Shown here piece by piece: positions 1 through 11,239 of a DNA stretch of 64,000 nt (position 1 is its first letter; each line of letters opens with the position of its first letter). The position numbers and the translations under genes are program-made. The DNA comes from Glutamicibacter sp. MNS18 (lineage in GTDB: Bacteria; Actinomycetota; Actinomycetes; Actinomycetales; Micrococcaceae): assembly GCF_026107515.2 (NCBI RefSeq), contig NZ_JAPCHW010000004.1, positions 1-64,000 on the forward strand. Direction: 5' to 3'. The notes under the pieces were generated by a model. That model did not search any database and was not told the DNA's origin. It was given only the letters and a program-made list of their open reading frames with translations.

Positions 1-438
1 TGTTGCACGCCGTTTTCTTGTGTTTGGTTTGATGGTTTAGACGCTCTAAAACCTATACGAGAAGCGGCGTGCGCTGCTATTTAAGGGGCCCGGCGACCCA
101 CGGATCAGTCACAAGCGCCTTAATTGTGTGCTGGTCTTGTGGGATACCAAAGTGTCACCCGCCCGGAGACCCGGTGCCAGTCTGGCTGCACGAGGTCGTG
201 CAGTGTTCCAGGCGAGGTTCGGCCGCTCACAGAACGGGGATTCAAGGTAACTTCGCCGCCAGCGCCATGGCCGTTTGGGCTCCAAGATCTTACTGGTGGC
301 GACACAGGGATTGCTGTCTGGTGACGTCACGCGGATACCCCGGTCACAGGCCGGCGGTTTGCGTAGACGTACTTGTTCGGAAACTGCCAACCAGTAGGAG
401 AGTCGGTTTTGGCCAGGGGGAAGGGAGACCGGGCCGGG
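1..438. other. Intergenic region without a supported gene
   Basis: No reading frame here has family resemblance or a convincing ribosome binding site; the open frames look like chance frames of high-GC DNA. What is visible is dyad symmetry: an 8-bp inverted repeat (GCACGCCG at 5-12, CGGCGTGC at 65-72) enclosing an imperfect palindrome at 34-53, and CTGCACGA-GG-TCGTGCAG at 186-203. These could be operators or the leader of a gene lying left of the window. The far left edge is truncated, so its function cannot be settled. Confidence 0.5.
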
Positions 439-1125
439 TTACCGGACGTCGAGCGTGGCGAGGTGACCGAGCAATTCGATTTCGGCGGTATCAAGGTACT
501 TGCGCAGTTCTTCGGCAGCCTCGAATCGTTGCCCGTCCGAGAGTTTGCGCACCAGCGCGGCGTTGCGCTCTACGTAGTGCGAGTGGAAATCAGGGGCATC
601 GCTCATCGCGTGGAAGACCAGGCGCATGCGTGCCAGCACCCTGCCCATGAGCTCCTGCAGCAATTCGCTGCCGGAGCTGGCGATAACCAGTTCATGGAAG
701 TTCTGGTTGGCATCGGCCATTTTCTGGATGTCTCCGGCGGCCAGGGCCGTGAAGGCCTCAGCGATGACTTGCTCCATGGCAGGTACATCCAGGTTCGGCC
801 CCCAGGCCAGAGCGGCTGGTTCGATGGTGCGCCGTACCGCGTAGATCTCCTTGATATCCTCGGCATCCGGGGAAGCGACAAAAACCCCACGATTGGGGAT
901 GCGGTTGATGATCAGTTCGCTGTCCAGCAGGGTGAAACCTTCACGCAGCGTATTGCGTGATACCCCCAGGGCTTCGGACAGTGCCTGCTCGGAAAGCTTG
1001 GCTCCGGGGTGAAGGCGTCCCTCGGCGATCTGTCGGCGCAATGTGGAGGCGACCCACGAGCTGGTATGCGCATGGGTCGAGCCATCCTGATGGGGTATGG
1101 AGGGAAATGCCGCTTTCACGTTCAT
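439..1125 (-). CDS. GntR-family transcriptional regulator, FCD subfamily
   Basis: A 228-residue protein with an N-terminal winged helix-turn-helix (about residues 20-90; the segment LSEQALSEALGVSRNTLRE is the typical GntR recognition region) and an all-helical C-terminal FCD effector domain (about 95-220) containing the expected Asp/His-rich metal or ligand pocket residues (for example NFHELV and HYVERN). FCD regulators usually repress carboxylate or sugar-acid catabolism and release DNA on binding a small acid. It lies 42 nt downstream of the biotin carboxylase gene on the same strand, as the last gene of the pxp operon, so it most likely controls that operon. Candidate sites are the TTGT-N3-ACAA dyads before pxpA. 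ATG start preceded by a weak AAGG. Confidence 0.88.
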   Translation of the reverse strand: MNVKAAFPSIPHQDGSTHAHTSSWVASTLRRQIAEGRLHPGAKLSEQALSEALGVSRNTLREGFTLLDSELIINRIPNRGVFVASPDAEDIKEIYAVRRTIEPAALAWGPNLDVPAMEQVIAEAFTALAAGDIQKMADANQNFHELVIASSGSELLQELMGRVLARMRLVFHAMSDAPDFHSHYVERNAALVRKLSDGQRFEAAEELRKYLDTAEIELLGHLATLDVR

Positions 1126-1167
1126 GCCTTTTAACTTAGTGCACCAACGACCCCTTCACCGTAAACG

Positions 1168-2901
1168 CTAGGAGATCGAGCCCAGCGATTCGCCGCGTTT
1201 GACCGTGGAACCTGCTTCCAGTGCGGCCCGGGTGAAAACCCCGTCACGGTGCGCCGCAACAGGATTCTCCATTTTCATTGCCTCCAGGACAACCAGGGTT
1301 TGTCCCGCGGTGACCTCCGCTCCGTCCTCGACCTGCCAAGCCACCAGGTTTCCGTCCATCGGGGACGGCAGACAGTTGCCTTCCGCAGTGGCCTTGGAGA
1401 CATCCGGTGACGGGATCGCGTGCCCGCCGTGGCGTACCGCATTGAGCAGATCTGCCGGCAGTCCGATCTGCATGGACTGGCCGTTCAACTCGATGGTCAG
1501 CGTCTCACGTTCCCCGCTCGGGGAGGGAAGCTCGATGTCCTCGCTGCCCGCCAGCTGCTCCATGAATTCGGATTCGATCCAGGTGGTGTACACCCCGAAC
1601 CGGTTCTCGGCGGTGAAGTCCTCGTGTTCGGCAACCGCCTGATGGAAAGGCAGGACTGTGGCCACACCGGTCACCACCATTTCACCCAGTGCCACGCGTG
1701 CTCGCGCCAGGGCCTGCGAACGGGTGGCACCGGTGACGATAAGCTTGGCCATCAGCGAGTCGTACTGGGCAGGGACCACTGAATTGGTGCGCACCCCGGA
1801 ATCTACCCGGATTCCGGAACCGGTCGGCGCCTCGAAGGCCGTGACCATTCCCGGGGTGGGCAGAAAACCACGGGCCGGATCCTCTGCGTTGATCCGGAAC
1901 TCAAAGGCATGGGCGATCGGCTCCGGATCCTGGGTGATGGAGAGCCTTTCTCCGCGGGCAATGCGGAATTGTTCGGCTACCAGGTCGATCCCGGTGGTTT
2001 CCTCGGTGACCGGGTGCTCGACCTGCAAGCGGGTGTTGACTTCCAGGAATGAGACCAGCCCGTCGGGGGCCACCAGGTATTCCACGGTTCCGGCCCCCAC
2101 ATAACCGGCCTCCCTGCAGATCGCCTTGGCTGATTCGTGGATCTCTCGGCGTTGTTCCTCGCTCAGGAACGGGGCCGGGGCCTCTTCCACAAGTTTCTGG
2201 TGGCGGCGCTGTAATGAACAGTCGCGGGTGCCGACGACCACCACGTTGTCGTGGGTGTCAGCCAGTACCTGCGCCTCTACGTGCCGGGGCTTATCCAGGA
2301 AGCGTTCCACGAAGCATTCTCCGCGACCAAAGGCCACGGTAGCCTCCCGCACCGCCGATTCGTAGGAATCGGCGATCTCGTCCATGGAGCGGGCGATCTT
2401 CAATCCGCGGCCCCCGCCGCCAAAGGCCGCCTTGATGGCGACCGGCAGGCCGTGTTTCTCGGCAAAGTCGCGGACCTGATCGGCGTTCTCCACTGGACCG
2501 GGAGTCCCGGGTACCAGCGGTGCCCCGGCCCGGACAGCGATGCCGCGGGCGGTGACCTTGTTGCCCAGATCCCGGATCGACTGCGGGGACGGGCCGATCC
2601 AGATCAGGCCAGCATCATTTACGGCCTGGGCGAAATCGGCGTTCTCCGACAGGAACCCGTAACCCGGGTGGATCGCGTCTGCCCCCGAGCGACGGGCAAT
2701 GTCGATGATCTTCGCGATGTCCAGGTAGGTTTCGGCCCCGGTACTACCACCGAGCGGGTAGGCCTCATCGGCCCGCTTGACGTGCAGGGCATCGGCATCC
2801 GGGTCCGAGTAGATCGCCACGGACGTTAATTGGTTATCGGCCGCGGCGCGGGCAATGCGAACGGCGATCTCACCGCGGTTGGCAATAAGCACTTTCTTCA
2901 T
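1168..2901 (-). CDS. Biotin carboxylase fused to biotin carboxyl carrier domain
   Basis: This 577-residue protein begins [18 protein letters not shown], the classic biotin-carboxylase N-domain. It continues through the ATP-grasp glycine loop ([10 protein letters not shown]) and the signature [14 protein letters not shown], and ends in a BCCP domain with the biotinyl lysine in EAMKM at about residue 543. It would carboxylate its own biotin using ATP and bicarbonate, then hand the carboxyl group to a carboxyltransferase. No acetyl/propionyl-type carboxyltransferase gene is nearby. The adjacent PxpBC fusion is homologous to the carboxyltransferase region of urea carboxylase and is the obvious partner (inference). 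I chose the ATG at 2901, which overlaps the upstream stop as ATGA and has AAGGA nine bases before it. A TTG three codons earlier has a worse position. Confidence 0.9.
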   Translation of the reverse strand: MKKVLIANRGEIAVRIARAAADNQLTSVAIYSDPDADALHVKRADEAYPLGGSTGAETYLDIAKIIDIARRSGADAIHPGYGFLSENADFAQAVNDAGLIWIGPSPQSIRDLGNKVTARGIAVRAGAPLVPGTPGPVENADQVRDFAEKHGLPVAIKAAFGGGGRGLKIARSMDEIADSYESAVREATVAFGRGECFVERFLDKPRHVEAQVLADTHDNVVVVGTRDCSLQRRHQKLVEEAPAPFLSEEQRREIHESAKAICREAGYVGAGTVEYLVAPDGLVSFLEVNTRLQVEHPVTEETTGIDLVAEQFRIARGERLSITQDPEPIAHAFEFRINAEDPARGFLPTPGMVTAFEAPTGSGIRVDSGVRTNSVVPAQYDSLMAKLIVTGATRSQALARARVALGEMVVTGVATVLPFHQAVAEHEDFTAENRFGVYTTWIESEFMEQLAGSEDIELPSPSGERETLTIELNGQSMQIGLPADLLNAVRHGGHAIPSPDVSKATAEGNCLPSPMDGNLVAWQVEDGAEVTAGQTLVVLEAMKMENPVAAHRDGVFTRAALEAGSTVKRGESLGSIS

Positions 2902-4511
2902 GCTGGACAATCCTTCGTTTCTGATGGCGGTGTATCGACGAGTACAAAACGGATGGTGGTGCCCGGTGGCAGCTGCGCGGCGGTGGAAAGATCCTCGGCG
3001 ACCACGGTGGCGATGACCGGGTATCCGCCGGTAACCGGATGATCGGCCAGGAACAGGACCGGCAGGCCGGACGGCGGCACCTGCAAGGCGCCGGGCACTA
3101 CGCCCTCGCTGGCCAGCTCCCCGCTGCGTATACGGGACAATGCTCCACCGGTGTCGGACAGCAAACGTACACCCACCCGGTTGGACTCGGCGGAGATACT
3201 CCAGCGCTGGGAAACCAGCTGCTGAAGACCCGGGCTGCCGAACCAGTCGTCACGGGGCCCGGGTACCACCCGCAACAGGTAGTCACCGGCGTCATCGGTG
3301 TGCGGCAGGGTTGAAGGCTCGGGAAGACCCACTGCCGGCAGGTTCAGGTCCGGGCCCACAGTCAGCTGCTGCCCGGCAGCCAACGGTGGGGGACCGAGGC
3401 CGGAGAGGGTATCGCTGGACGCAGAATCCAGCACTTTGTCCACGGTGAATCCGCCGCGTACCGCCAGATAGCTGCGCAGGCCCCGGCCGGAGGGTGTCAG
3501 TGCCAGGGTCTCTCCTGACAGGAGCGCGAACGGGGTGTTCATCGCAGGGCTGCGCTCGGTGCGGAGGTCGTCATTCTCGGCCGGGGTGACCCTTAGGTCG
3601 GCCTCGGCGCCGGTCACGGCCAGGACCACGTCCTGTAGTGCACGAAGTTGCATCGAACCGGTGAGGTTCTCGATGACTGCAGCCTGTGATCGATTGCCCA
3701 CCAGCCGGTTGGCCTGCCTGCTGGAGGCGGTGTCCGCGGCACCTGAGACGGTGACTCCCAGATTGCCTTGGCCGGGGCGTCCAAGGTCCTGGAACAGCGA
3801 TTGCAATCCGGGATCCAGTACCTGTAGCCGGGCACCGGTACGGGTGGACGAAGTGCGCGCCGGGGCGGATGCGCCGGGGCGGATGCTGGTCCGTTCGGTG
3901 ACGGGGACAAACCGTACGCGGTCCTGAGGGTGGATCAGCGCCGGGTGCTCGCGGTCCAGATCCCACATCGCTGTCTCGGTGTGCCCGAGCAGTTGCCAGC
4001 CACCGGGGGACTGGCGGGGATACACCGCCGAGTAGCCACCGGCCAGGGCAACCGACCCGGGAGGTACCGCAGTGCGTGGGGAGCTGCGCCGTGGCACGTT
4101 CAGCACCGAGTTCTCACCGAGGAGGTAGGCGAAACCCGGGACGAATCCGCCGAAGGCAGCGGTCCATGTCTGGGAGGTATGTGCTGCGATCACCGCTTCG
4201 ACGCTCTGCCCGGTCAGTTCGGCGACTTTGGCCAGGTCCGTACCGTTGTACGTGACTTCCACGGTGATCAGCTTGCCGACTTGTGCCCCGGCCACACCCA
4301 GGTCAAGTAGGGGAACCAACGCTGCGGCACGTTTCGCGGCACAACGGCTGTCGGTCTTAATCAGTACCGTTCTCGCCGCGGTCAGCACGTCGAGTTGTCC
4401 GGGCAGCGGGCTGGCCTCCAGTGCGGCGTTGAGGGCCAGCACCGAGTCCAGGTCCTCCAACTCCACCAGGACCGACCGGGTTCCAGCTAAGCGTATGTGT
4501 TGCACACTCAT
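2898..4511 (-). CDS. Fused PxpB-PxpC 5-oxoprolinase subunits (KipI-KipA)
   Basis: A 537-residue fusion. Residues about 1-205 match the PxpB/KipI (allophanate hydrolase subunit 1-like) family, with the [10 protein letters not shown] and SPGGWQLLG motifs. Residues about 225-530 match PxpC/KipA (subunit 2-like, 'biotin-dependent carboxyltransferase family'), starting with [17 protein letters not shown]. In bacteria PxpA, PxpB and PxpC together hydrolyse 5-oxoproline to glutamate with ATP. The same two domains form the carboxyltransferase region of urea carboxylase. The two subunits are normally separate genes; here a short Pro/Ser/Thr-rich linker joins them. The gene overlaps pxpA and the biotin carboxylase gene by 4 bp each (ATGA), indicating translational coupling. 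Confidence 0.88.
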   Translation of the reverse strand: MSVQHIRLAGTRSVLVELEDLDSVLALNAALEASPLPGQLDVLTAARTVLIKTDSRCAAKRAAALVPLLDLGVAGAQVGKLITVEVTYNGTDLAKVAELTGQSVEAVIAAHTSQTWTAAFGGFVPGFAYLLGENSVLNVPRRSSPRTAVPPGSVALAGGYSAVYPRQSPGGWQLLGHTETAMWDLDREHPALIHPQDRVRFVPVTERTSIRPGASAPARTSSTRTGARLQVLDPGLQSLFQDLGRPGQGNLGVTVSGAADTASSRQANRLVGNRSQAAVIENLTGSMQLRALQDVVLAVTGAEADLRVTPAENDDLRTERSPAMNTPFALLSGETLALTPSGRGLRSYLAVRGGFTVDKVLDSASSDTLSGLGPPPLAAGQQLTVGPDLNLPAVGLPEPSTLPHTDDAGDYLLRVVPGPRDDWFGSPGLQQLVSQRWSISAESNRVGVRLLSDTGGALSRIRSGELASEGVVPGALQVPPSGLPVLFLADHPVTGGYPVIATVVAEDLSTAAQLPPGTTIRFVLVDTPPSETKDCPA

Positions 4512-5266
4512 ACGAAGCTCTTGATATCGATGCCCGAGGATTCCAGACCGGCGCGTACGGCCGCGGCTACAGCAATCGCACCCGCTGTGTCCCCATGGAC
4601 GCAGATGCTCTCGGCCTCGGTGCGGATGATGCTACCGTCCACCGCCTTGATCTGTCCGTCGGAGGCCAGCCGGATCATGTTCTGGGTGATTTGTCCCGGG
4701 TCATGCAGCACCGCATGGGGTTGGGTACGGGAAACCAGGGTGCCATCGGGATTGTAGTTGCGGTCCGCGAAGGCCTCGGCGACCGGGCGTAACCCCGCTT
4801 TCCCGGCTTTGCTCAGGGCCAGCGACCCGGGAAGCAGCAACACCGGCAGGTCGCGGCCGAAGGCGCGGATGGCATCGATGACCGCCTGGGCGTGTTCCTC
4901 GTGATGAACGATCGCGTTATAGAGGGCCCCGTGTGGCTTGACGTACTTGACCTCGCCTCCGGAAGCCCGGGCGATCGCGTCCAGGGCTCCCAGCTGGTAG
5001 AGGATGTCATCAGCCAACTCGGAACCCGACATTTCCACGAAGCGGCGCCCGAATCCGGCTAGATCGTGATAGCCGACATGGGCCCCGATATTCACGCCGG
5101 CGGCAACCGCTTCGCGGCAGGTACGGGCGATGGTCTGCGGGTCTCCGGCATGAAAGCCGCAGGCGACATTGGCGGAGGACACCGAGGTGAAAATTGCGGC
5201 GTCATCACCCATGGTCCAGTTCCCGAAGGACTCTCCCACGTCTGAATTCAGGTCGATGTATGGCAT
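4508..5266 (-). CDS. pxpA: 5-oxoprolinase subunit PxpA (LamB/YcsF family)
   Basis: A 252-residue LamB/YcsF protein. It starts [17 protein letters not shown] and carries the family's conserved blocks [39 protein letters not shown] and CVHGDTAGA, which hold the His/Asp residues of the active site. PxpA acts with PxpB and PxpC to open 5-oxoproline in an ATP-dependent reaction, in the cytosol. The chosen ATG at 5266 has GGAG eight bases upstream; upstream in-frame extensions run into promoter DNA and lack homology. It is the first gene of a four-gene operon. Two TTGT-N3-ACAA dyads lie 20-70 bp upstream of the start, a position suited to repression by the operon's own GntR protein. Confidence 0.93.
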   Translation of the reverse strand: MPYIDLNSDVGESFGNWTMGDDAAIFTSVSSANVACGFHAGDPQTIARTCREAVAAGVNIGAHVGYHDLAGFGRRFVEMSGSELADDILYQLGALDAIARASGGEVKYVKPHGALYNAIVHHEEHAQAVIDAIRAFGRDLPVLLLPGSLALSKAGKAGLRPVAEAFADRNYNPDGTLVSRTQPHAVLHDPGQITQNMIRLASDGQIKAVDGSIIRTEAESICVHGDTAGAIAVAAAVRAGLESSGIDIKSFV

Positions 5267-5284
5267 CTGTGATCTCCGTCTCGC

Positions 5285-5297
5285 GTTGTCGTACAAC
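5285..5297. promoter_or_regulatory. Operator-like dyad, distal to pxpA start dyad 1
   Basis: The sequence GTTGT-CGT-ACAAC is a dyad containing TTGT-N3-ACAA. The same core recurs at 5323-5333, with centres 37 bp apart. The spacing and GT...AC symmetry fit the general GntR operator pattern. Assignment to the operon's GntR protein is an inference from context. Confidence 0.5.
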
Positions 5298-5318
5298 TCA
5301 AGAATGCACGAAAAACAC

Positions 5319-5335
5319 AGATTGTTCAACAATCT
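5319..5335. promoter_or_regulatory. 17-bp perfect palindromic operator upstream of pxpA
   Basis: AGATTGTT-C-AACAATCT is a perfect dyad with 8-bp arms around one base. Its core TTGTTCAACAA shares the TTGT-N3-ACAA pattern of the dyad at 5285-5297. Being located 53-69 bp before the pxpA start codon, it probably overlaps or flanks the promoter of the operon. Confidence 0.6.
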
Positions 5336-5390
5336 TGGTGAAATTTCCCTGGGTAACCGGAGGCCAGTCGTTGGGCAGGGGGAGGTGGTA

Positions 5391-5430
5391 CACGAAAACC
5401 GCGGGCCCCGGGATGATTCCGGGAACCCGC
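5391..5430 (-). terminator. Rho-independent terminator of the MFS exporter gene
   Basis: Reading the minus strand, a hairpin with arms GCGGG..CCCGG and CCGGG..CCCGC (5401-5430) is followed by GGTTTTC. It sits 25 bp after the stop codon of the exporter gene, and separates it from the pxp operon on the same strand. Confidence 0.65.
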
Positions 5431-5454
5431 GACTGTGGCGCATGTGTACACGTG

Positions 5455-6921
5455 CTACCGGCTGCGGACCTCGCGCGGCACCGTGATGAATGGCGCCAGC
5501 AGCAGGCCGAGGGTGGCCAGGATCGCGCCGATCATGAAGGAAGTATGTGCCCCGGCGAACAGGGCATCACCCAGCGCGGAGCCCTGTGCCAACCGACCCT
5601 CGGCCAGCATCGACATCACGGTCACGTAAATCGTGGTGCCGATCGCGCCACCGAGCTGCTGTCCGGTGTTGAAGATCGCCGACCCGTGGCCGTACAGCTG
5701 CGGCTTGACGGTGGCCAGCGCCGAGGACAGCAGACCGGTCATCAGCAGGGCCAACCCGATCGAGAAGATGATGTGGTTGATCATGAACACCCACAGCTCG
5801 GTCTGGGCATCGACCGTGACATACAGCCACTGTCCCAGGGCGAGCATGGCGGCACCGGGGATCAGCACCGGACGGGGGCCAAAGCGATCGTAGACGCGGC
5901 CGAAGACCGGTGCCACCAGAGCCTGGGCCAGCCCGCCGGGCAGCAACATCATGCCGATGGCCAGGGTTCCGATGCCGGCACCGGATTCCAGGATGATCGG
6001 AACCATCACCACGGTGCCCAGTAGGGTACCCATGGCGATCATGATCAGCAGCACGCTGAGGGTGAAGGTGCGGTTGGAGAAGGGGGTGAGGTTCAACAGC
6101 TCGCGTCCGGTGCGGGTGAGCTTGATCTGGCGGGTGACGAACAGGGCCAAGCCGACCAGGCCGATCGCGAAGCTGGCCACGGTCAACGCGGTATTCTCCG
6201 CGACGCTCTCCAGGCTGGAAATACCGTAGACCAGGAAGCCGAACGCCACGGCCGACAGGATGACTGAGAACACGTCTACCGGGATCCTGCGGGTCGATGC
6301 GGGCATCTTGATGAACAGGATGCCCAGCACCAGGATGACCAGCGCAAGCGGTGTCATCAGCACGAAGATCATTTGCCACGAGAAGCTGCTGACAATGGCC
6401 CCGGAGACGGTCGGGCCGATAGCCGGGCCCACGGAGATCACGATGGAGTTCAGGCCCATGACCGCCCCGCGCTTGTGGATCGGCACCAGCGACAAGGTGG
6501 TGGTCATCAGCAGGGGCAACACGATGGCGGTACCGGCGGCCTGGATGATCCGGGCCAGCAGCAGGAAGATGAAGTTCGGGGCGAAGATCGCGATGACCGT
6601 ACCAACCAGGAAGCTCACCAGTGCAAAGATGAACAGGCTCCGGGTGGAGAAACGCTGCAGCAAGAACCCGGTGGTGGGGATCACTACCGACATGGTCAGC
6701 AGGAATCCGGTGGTCAACCACTGTCCTGCGGCCGCCGAAACCTGCATGTCGGCCATGATCGAGGGCAGGGCCACGGTCAGGACCGTCTCGTTCAGAATCA
6801 TCAGGAATGCGGCCAAAGCCAGGGCTCCGATGATTCCGGTCAACTGCCGGGACGAGATGTGCGGGGCCACTGGCTGCCGGGGCGGTTGTTCCTGGGTGAT
6901 CTCGGTGCGTGTTTGGGTCAC
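5455..6921 (-). CDS. MFS transporter, DHA2 (EmrB/QacA-type) drug exporter family
   Basis: A 488-residue, very hydrophobic protein with about 14 predicted membrane segments. It includes the DHA2 motif region [16 protein letters not shown] in helix 1 and [25 protein letters not shown] following it. DHA2 proteins are proton-driven exporters of drugs, dyes or amphiphiles at the cytoplasmic membrane. The start is a GTG preceded closely by AGAGGAG. The divergent TetR gene and the duplicated palindromic operator between them indicate ligand-induced derepression. The substrate cannot be read from sequence. Confidence 0.88.
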   Translation of the reverse strand: MTQTRTEITQEQPPRQPVAPHISSRQLTGIIGALALAAFLMILNETVLTVALPSIMADMQVSAAAGQWLTTGFLLTMSVVIPTTGFLLQRFSTRSLFIFALVSFLVGTVIAIFAPNFIFLLLARIIQAAGTAIVLPLLMTTTLSLVPIHKRGAVMGLNSIVISVGPAIGPTVSGAIVSSFSWQMIFVLMTPLALVILVLGILFIKMPASTRRIPVDVFSVILSAVAFGFLVYGISSLESVAENTALTVASFAIGLVGLALFVTRQIKLTRTGRELLNLTPFSNRTFTLSVLLIMIAMGTLLGTVVMVPIILESGAGIGTLAIGMMLLPGGLAQALVAPVFGRVYDRFGPRPVLIPGAAMLALGQWLYVTVDAQTELWVFMINHIIFSIGLALLMTGLLSSALATVKPQLYGHGSAIFNTGQQLGGAIGTTIYVTVMSMLAEGRLAQGSALGDALFAGAHTSFMIGAILATLGLLLAPFITVPREVRSR

Positions 6922-6956
6922 GGCTCCTCTTTCTGAAGGTGCGAACTAAAAAATAC

Positions 6957-6971
6957 TGTCACACTCTGACA
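6957..6971. promoter_or_regulatory. TetR operator copy 1 (TGTCA-N5-TGACA)
   Basis: TGTCACACTCTGACA is a dyad with 5-bp arms. With one more base it forms the left arm (6957-6972) of a perfect 16-bp inverted repeat whose right arm is 6989-7004. It lies just upstream of the exporter start codon and probably overlaps its promoter. Confidence 0.8.
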
Positions 6972-6989
6972 GGTTTCGTAAGCTGAATC

Positions 6990-7004
6990 TGTCAGAGTGT
7001 GACA
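6990..7004. promoter_or_regulatory. TetR operator copy 2 (TGTCA-N5-TGACA)
   Basis: TGTCAGAGTGTGACA is the reverse complement of operator copy 1, with centres 33 bp apart. Two identical sites in the exporter/TetR intergenic region point to cooperative or dual-promoter repression, including autoregulation of the tetR-type gene. Confidence 0.8.
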
Positions 7005-7066
7005 TAAAATATGCTCGGGACCACCGCTGGTGGCAACCGGCATCGGGCCTCGGGGAAGATGGAGCC

Positions 7067-7639
7067 ATGGGTATTCGACAGGAGCACCGGGCACGGACCA
7101 TGCAGACGATCCAGCGTGCCACCCTGGACCTGATTGAGCAGCGCGGACTGGAGGCGACCACGGTGGGGCAAATTGCCGAGCGCGCCGGGATCTCCGAGCG
7201 GACCTTCTTCCGCTACTGCTCATCCAAGGAAGCGGCTGTGCTCCCCGGGGAGCAGGGGGTGCGCGACGCGATGCTGGCCGCCAACTTTGAGTCCGGGACC
7301 TTGCGTGAGGTCATTGCCCAGCTGCTGGAAGTTTGCCGCCGGTGCTTCGCCTTGGAGGTGGAGCATAACGAATTCCGTCGTATCTCCCGATTGCTGATCA
7401 GCGAGCCGGAGTTGCTCAGCTCCGTGGCCCAGCAGGAGCGGGAACTGGTGGAGGTGTTGCGCAACAAACTCGAGTCGCAGCTCGGGATGCAGCGCATGCA
7501 GGCCCTGCTGGCCGCCGAGATTGCCACCTGTTCCTGGCGCGTTTCCTGGCAGAGTTTCGCCAAACTGGAAGCCGATGGATCCGCCGGTGATCCCATGGCG
7601 GTTTTCGAGCAGGTCGTTGCCGAGCTGCGCGCCATCTAG
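7067..7639 (+). CDS. TetR/AcrR-family transcriptional repressor
   Basis: A 190-residue protein with the TetR N-terminal helix-turn-helix: QRATLDLIEQRGLEATTV, then QIAERAGISERTFFRYCSSKEA at about residues 15-50. The C-terminal ligand domain is variable and helical. It is divergent from the DHA2 exporter, and two copies of a TGTCA-N5-TGACA dyad lie between them. It therefore almost certainly represses that exporter and itself. The ATG is the first plausible start, with GGGGAAG about ten bases upstream. Confidence 0.92.
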   Translation: MGIRQEHRARTMQTIQRATLDLIEQRGLEATTVGQIAERAGISERTFFRYCSSKEAAVLPGEQGVRDAMLAANFESGTLREVIAQLLEVCRRCFALEVEHNEFRRISRLLISEPELLSSVAQQERELVEVLRNKLESQLGMQRMQALLAAEIATCSWRVSWQSFAKLEADGSAGDPMAVFEQVVAELRAI

Positions 7640-10204
<2,565 letters not shown>

Positions 10205-10221
10205 CCCTCCAGCGAATCCGA

Positions 10222-10269
10222 CAGGTCAGGCACCCTCCTCACCGGGAGGATGCCTGGCCTGTTTCTTTT
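10222..10269 (+). terminator. Rho-independent terminator after icd
   Basis: CAGGTCAGGCACCCTCC pairs, with few mismatches, with GGGAGGATGCCTGGCCTG and is followed by TTTCTTTT, 17 bp after the icd stop codon. Confidence 0.88.
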
Positions 10270-10374
10270 GTCGGTATTTCGTGAAACGGTGATTACCGCC
10301 CGGCCGCGTGGGGAGCTGGAAGTCCGAGTCCCGATGACGTGCTGTGTCCTCGATTGCCGGGACCTCGCCCAGGA

Positions 10375-10950
10375 CTATCCGCCGTTTCCATCGGGCTGCG
10401 CCAGTTCGGCCACGAACCGTTCCAGCCGGGCGGTCCGTGTTTTGGCGGTGCGGGCGATCATGAGCTGGTGCAGGATGTGGTATCGCGGTTGCGACTTCAA
10501 AGCAGCGAAGGCTTCAGCCGCTGCCGGGGAGGCATCCAGGGCCATTTGCAGGTCATCCGGCACCCGGGCGGTGGCTTGGCCCTGGTAGGCGCGTTCCCAC
10601 CGGCCGTCGGCCTGCGCCTTGTCGATCTCGTCCTGTCCCCGGGGGCGCATTCGTCCCTGGGCCACCAGCTCCTCGACGAACCCGGTGTTTTTCTCGGACC
10701 AGAGCGAGCCCTTGCGTCGCGGGGTGTAGCGCTGGAGGAATGTGCTCTCATCGCGCTTGCGGCGAATAGCATCGATCCACCCGCTGCAGAGTGCTTCCGG
10801 TAGGGCCTGTGCGGCAGTGAGCGAAGTCGGAGATGTAGTTCCCTTCTTCGCCACTACCAGCCATACGCCATCGCTGGTTTCTTCGTTTTCGTCGAGCCAT
10901 GCGCGCCAAGCGGCCACATCGGGAAGAATCATTTCGTCGTGCGGTTCCAT
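10375..10950 (-). CDS. YdeI/OmdA-family protein (bacteriocin-protection-like)
   Basis: A 191-residue protein matching the YdeI/OmpD-associated family. It has the N-terminal ADVAAWRAWL-type block, the WLVVAKKGT segment, the EALCSGWIDAIRRKRDE and RYTPRRKGSLWSEKN motifs and a C-terminal helical tail with ARTAKTRTARLERFV. Members are small cytosolic proteins of poorly defined role; some are linked to polymyxin or peptide resistance. No neighbour suggests a pathway here. The ATG at 10950 gives the full family length; its Shine-Dalgarno sequence is weak. Confidence 0.8.
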   Translation of the reverse strand: MEPHDEMILPDVAAWRAWLDENEETSDGVWLVVAKKGTTSPTSLTAAQALPEALCSGWIDAIRRKRDESTFLQRYTPRRKGSLWSEKNTGFVEELVAQGRMRPRGQDEIDKAQADGRWERAYQGQATARVPDDLQMALDASPAAAEAFAALKSQPRYHILHQLMIARTAKTRTARLERFVAELAQPDGNGG

Positions 10951-11098
10951 GATTCCATTCTCGCGCGCAGTTGCAGGAAACAGGGCACTTTCGGTGTGCG
11001 TCTGTGGCTTGTTTCCTTCAGCAACGATTGTTCTCCGGTCGGTGGCGGCCGGCCGGCGCGTCGGCCATTGGCGTCATATCCCGTGCGGTGGAAGGGCT

Positions 11099-11140
11099 AA
11101 ACCCACCAGTCCGCATCCGATACCGGGCGCTGGCGGGTTT
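11099..11140 (-). terminator. Possible terminator hairpin downstream of mesD
   Basis: AAACCCACCAG and CTGGCGGGTTT form an 11-bp stem with one mismatch pair, about 100 bp beyond the mesD stop codon. The T-run is inside the stem and short, so it is only a weak candidate. Confidence 0.35.
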
Positions 11141-11239
11141 TCGGGCCTTCGGGAAGGAACTGGGCCGGGACCGTCCGCAGGCGAGGAGTCCGTTGCGGCG
11201 TACCGGAGCGGGCCGATCCACGAACCGGCGGTTGCAATT

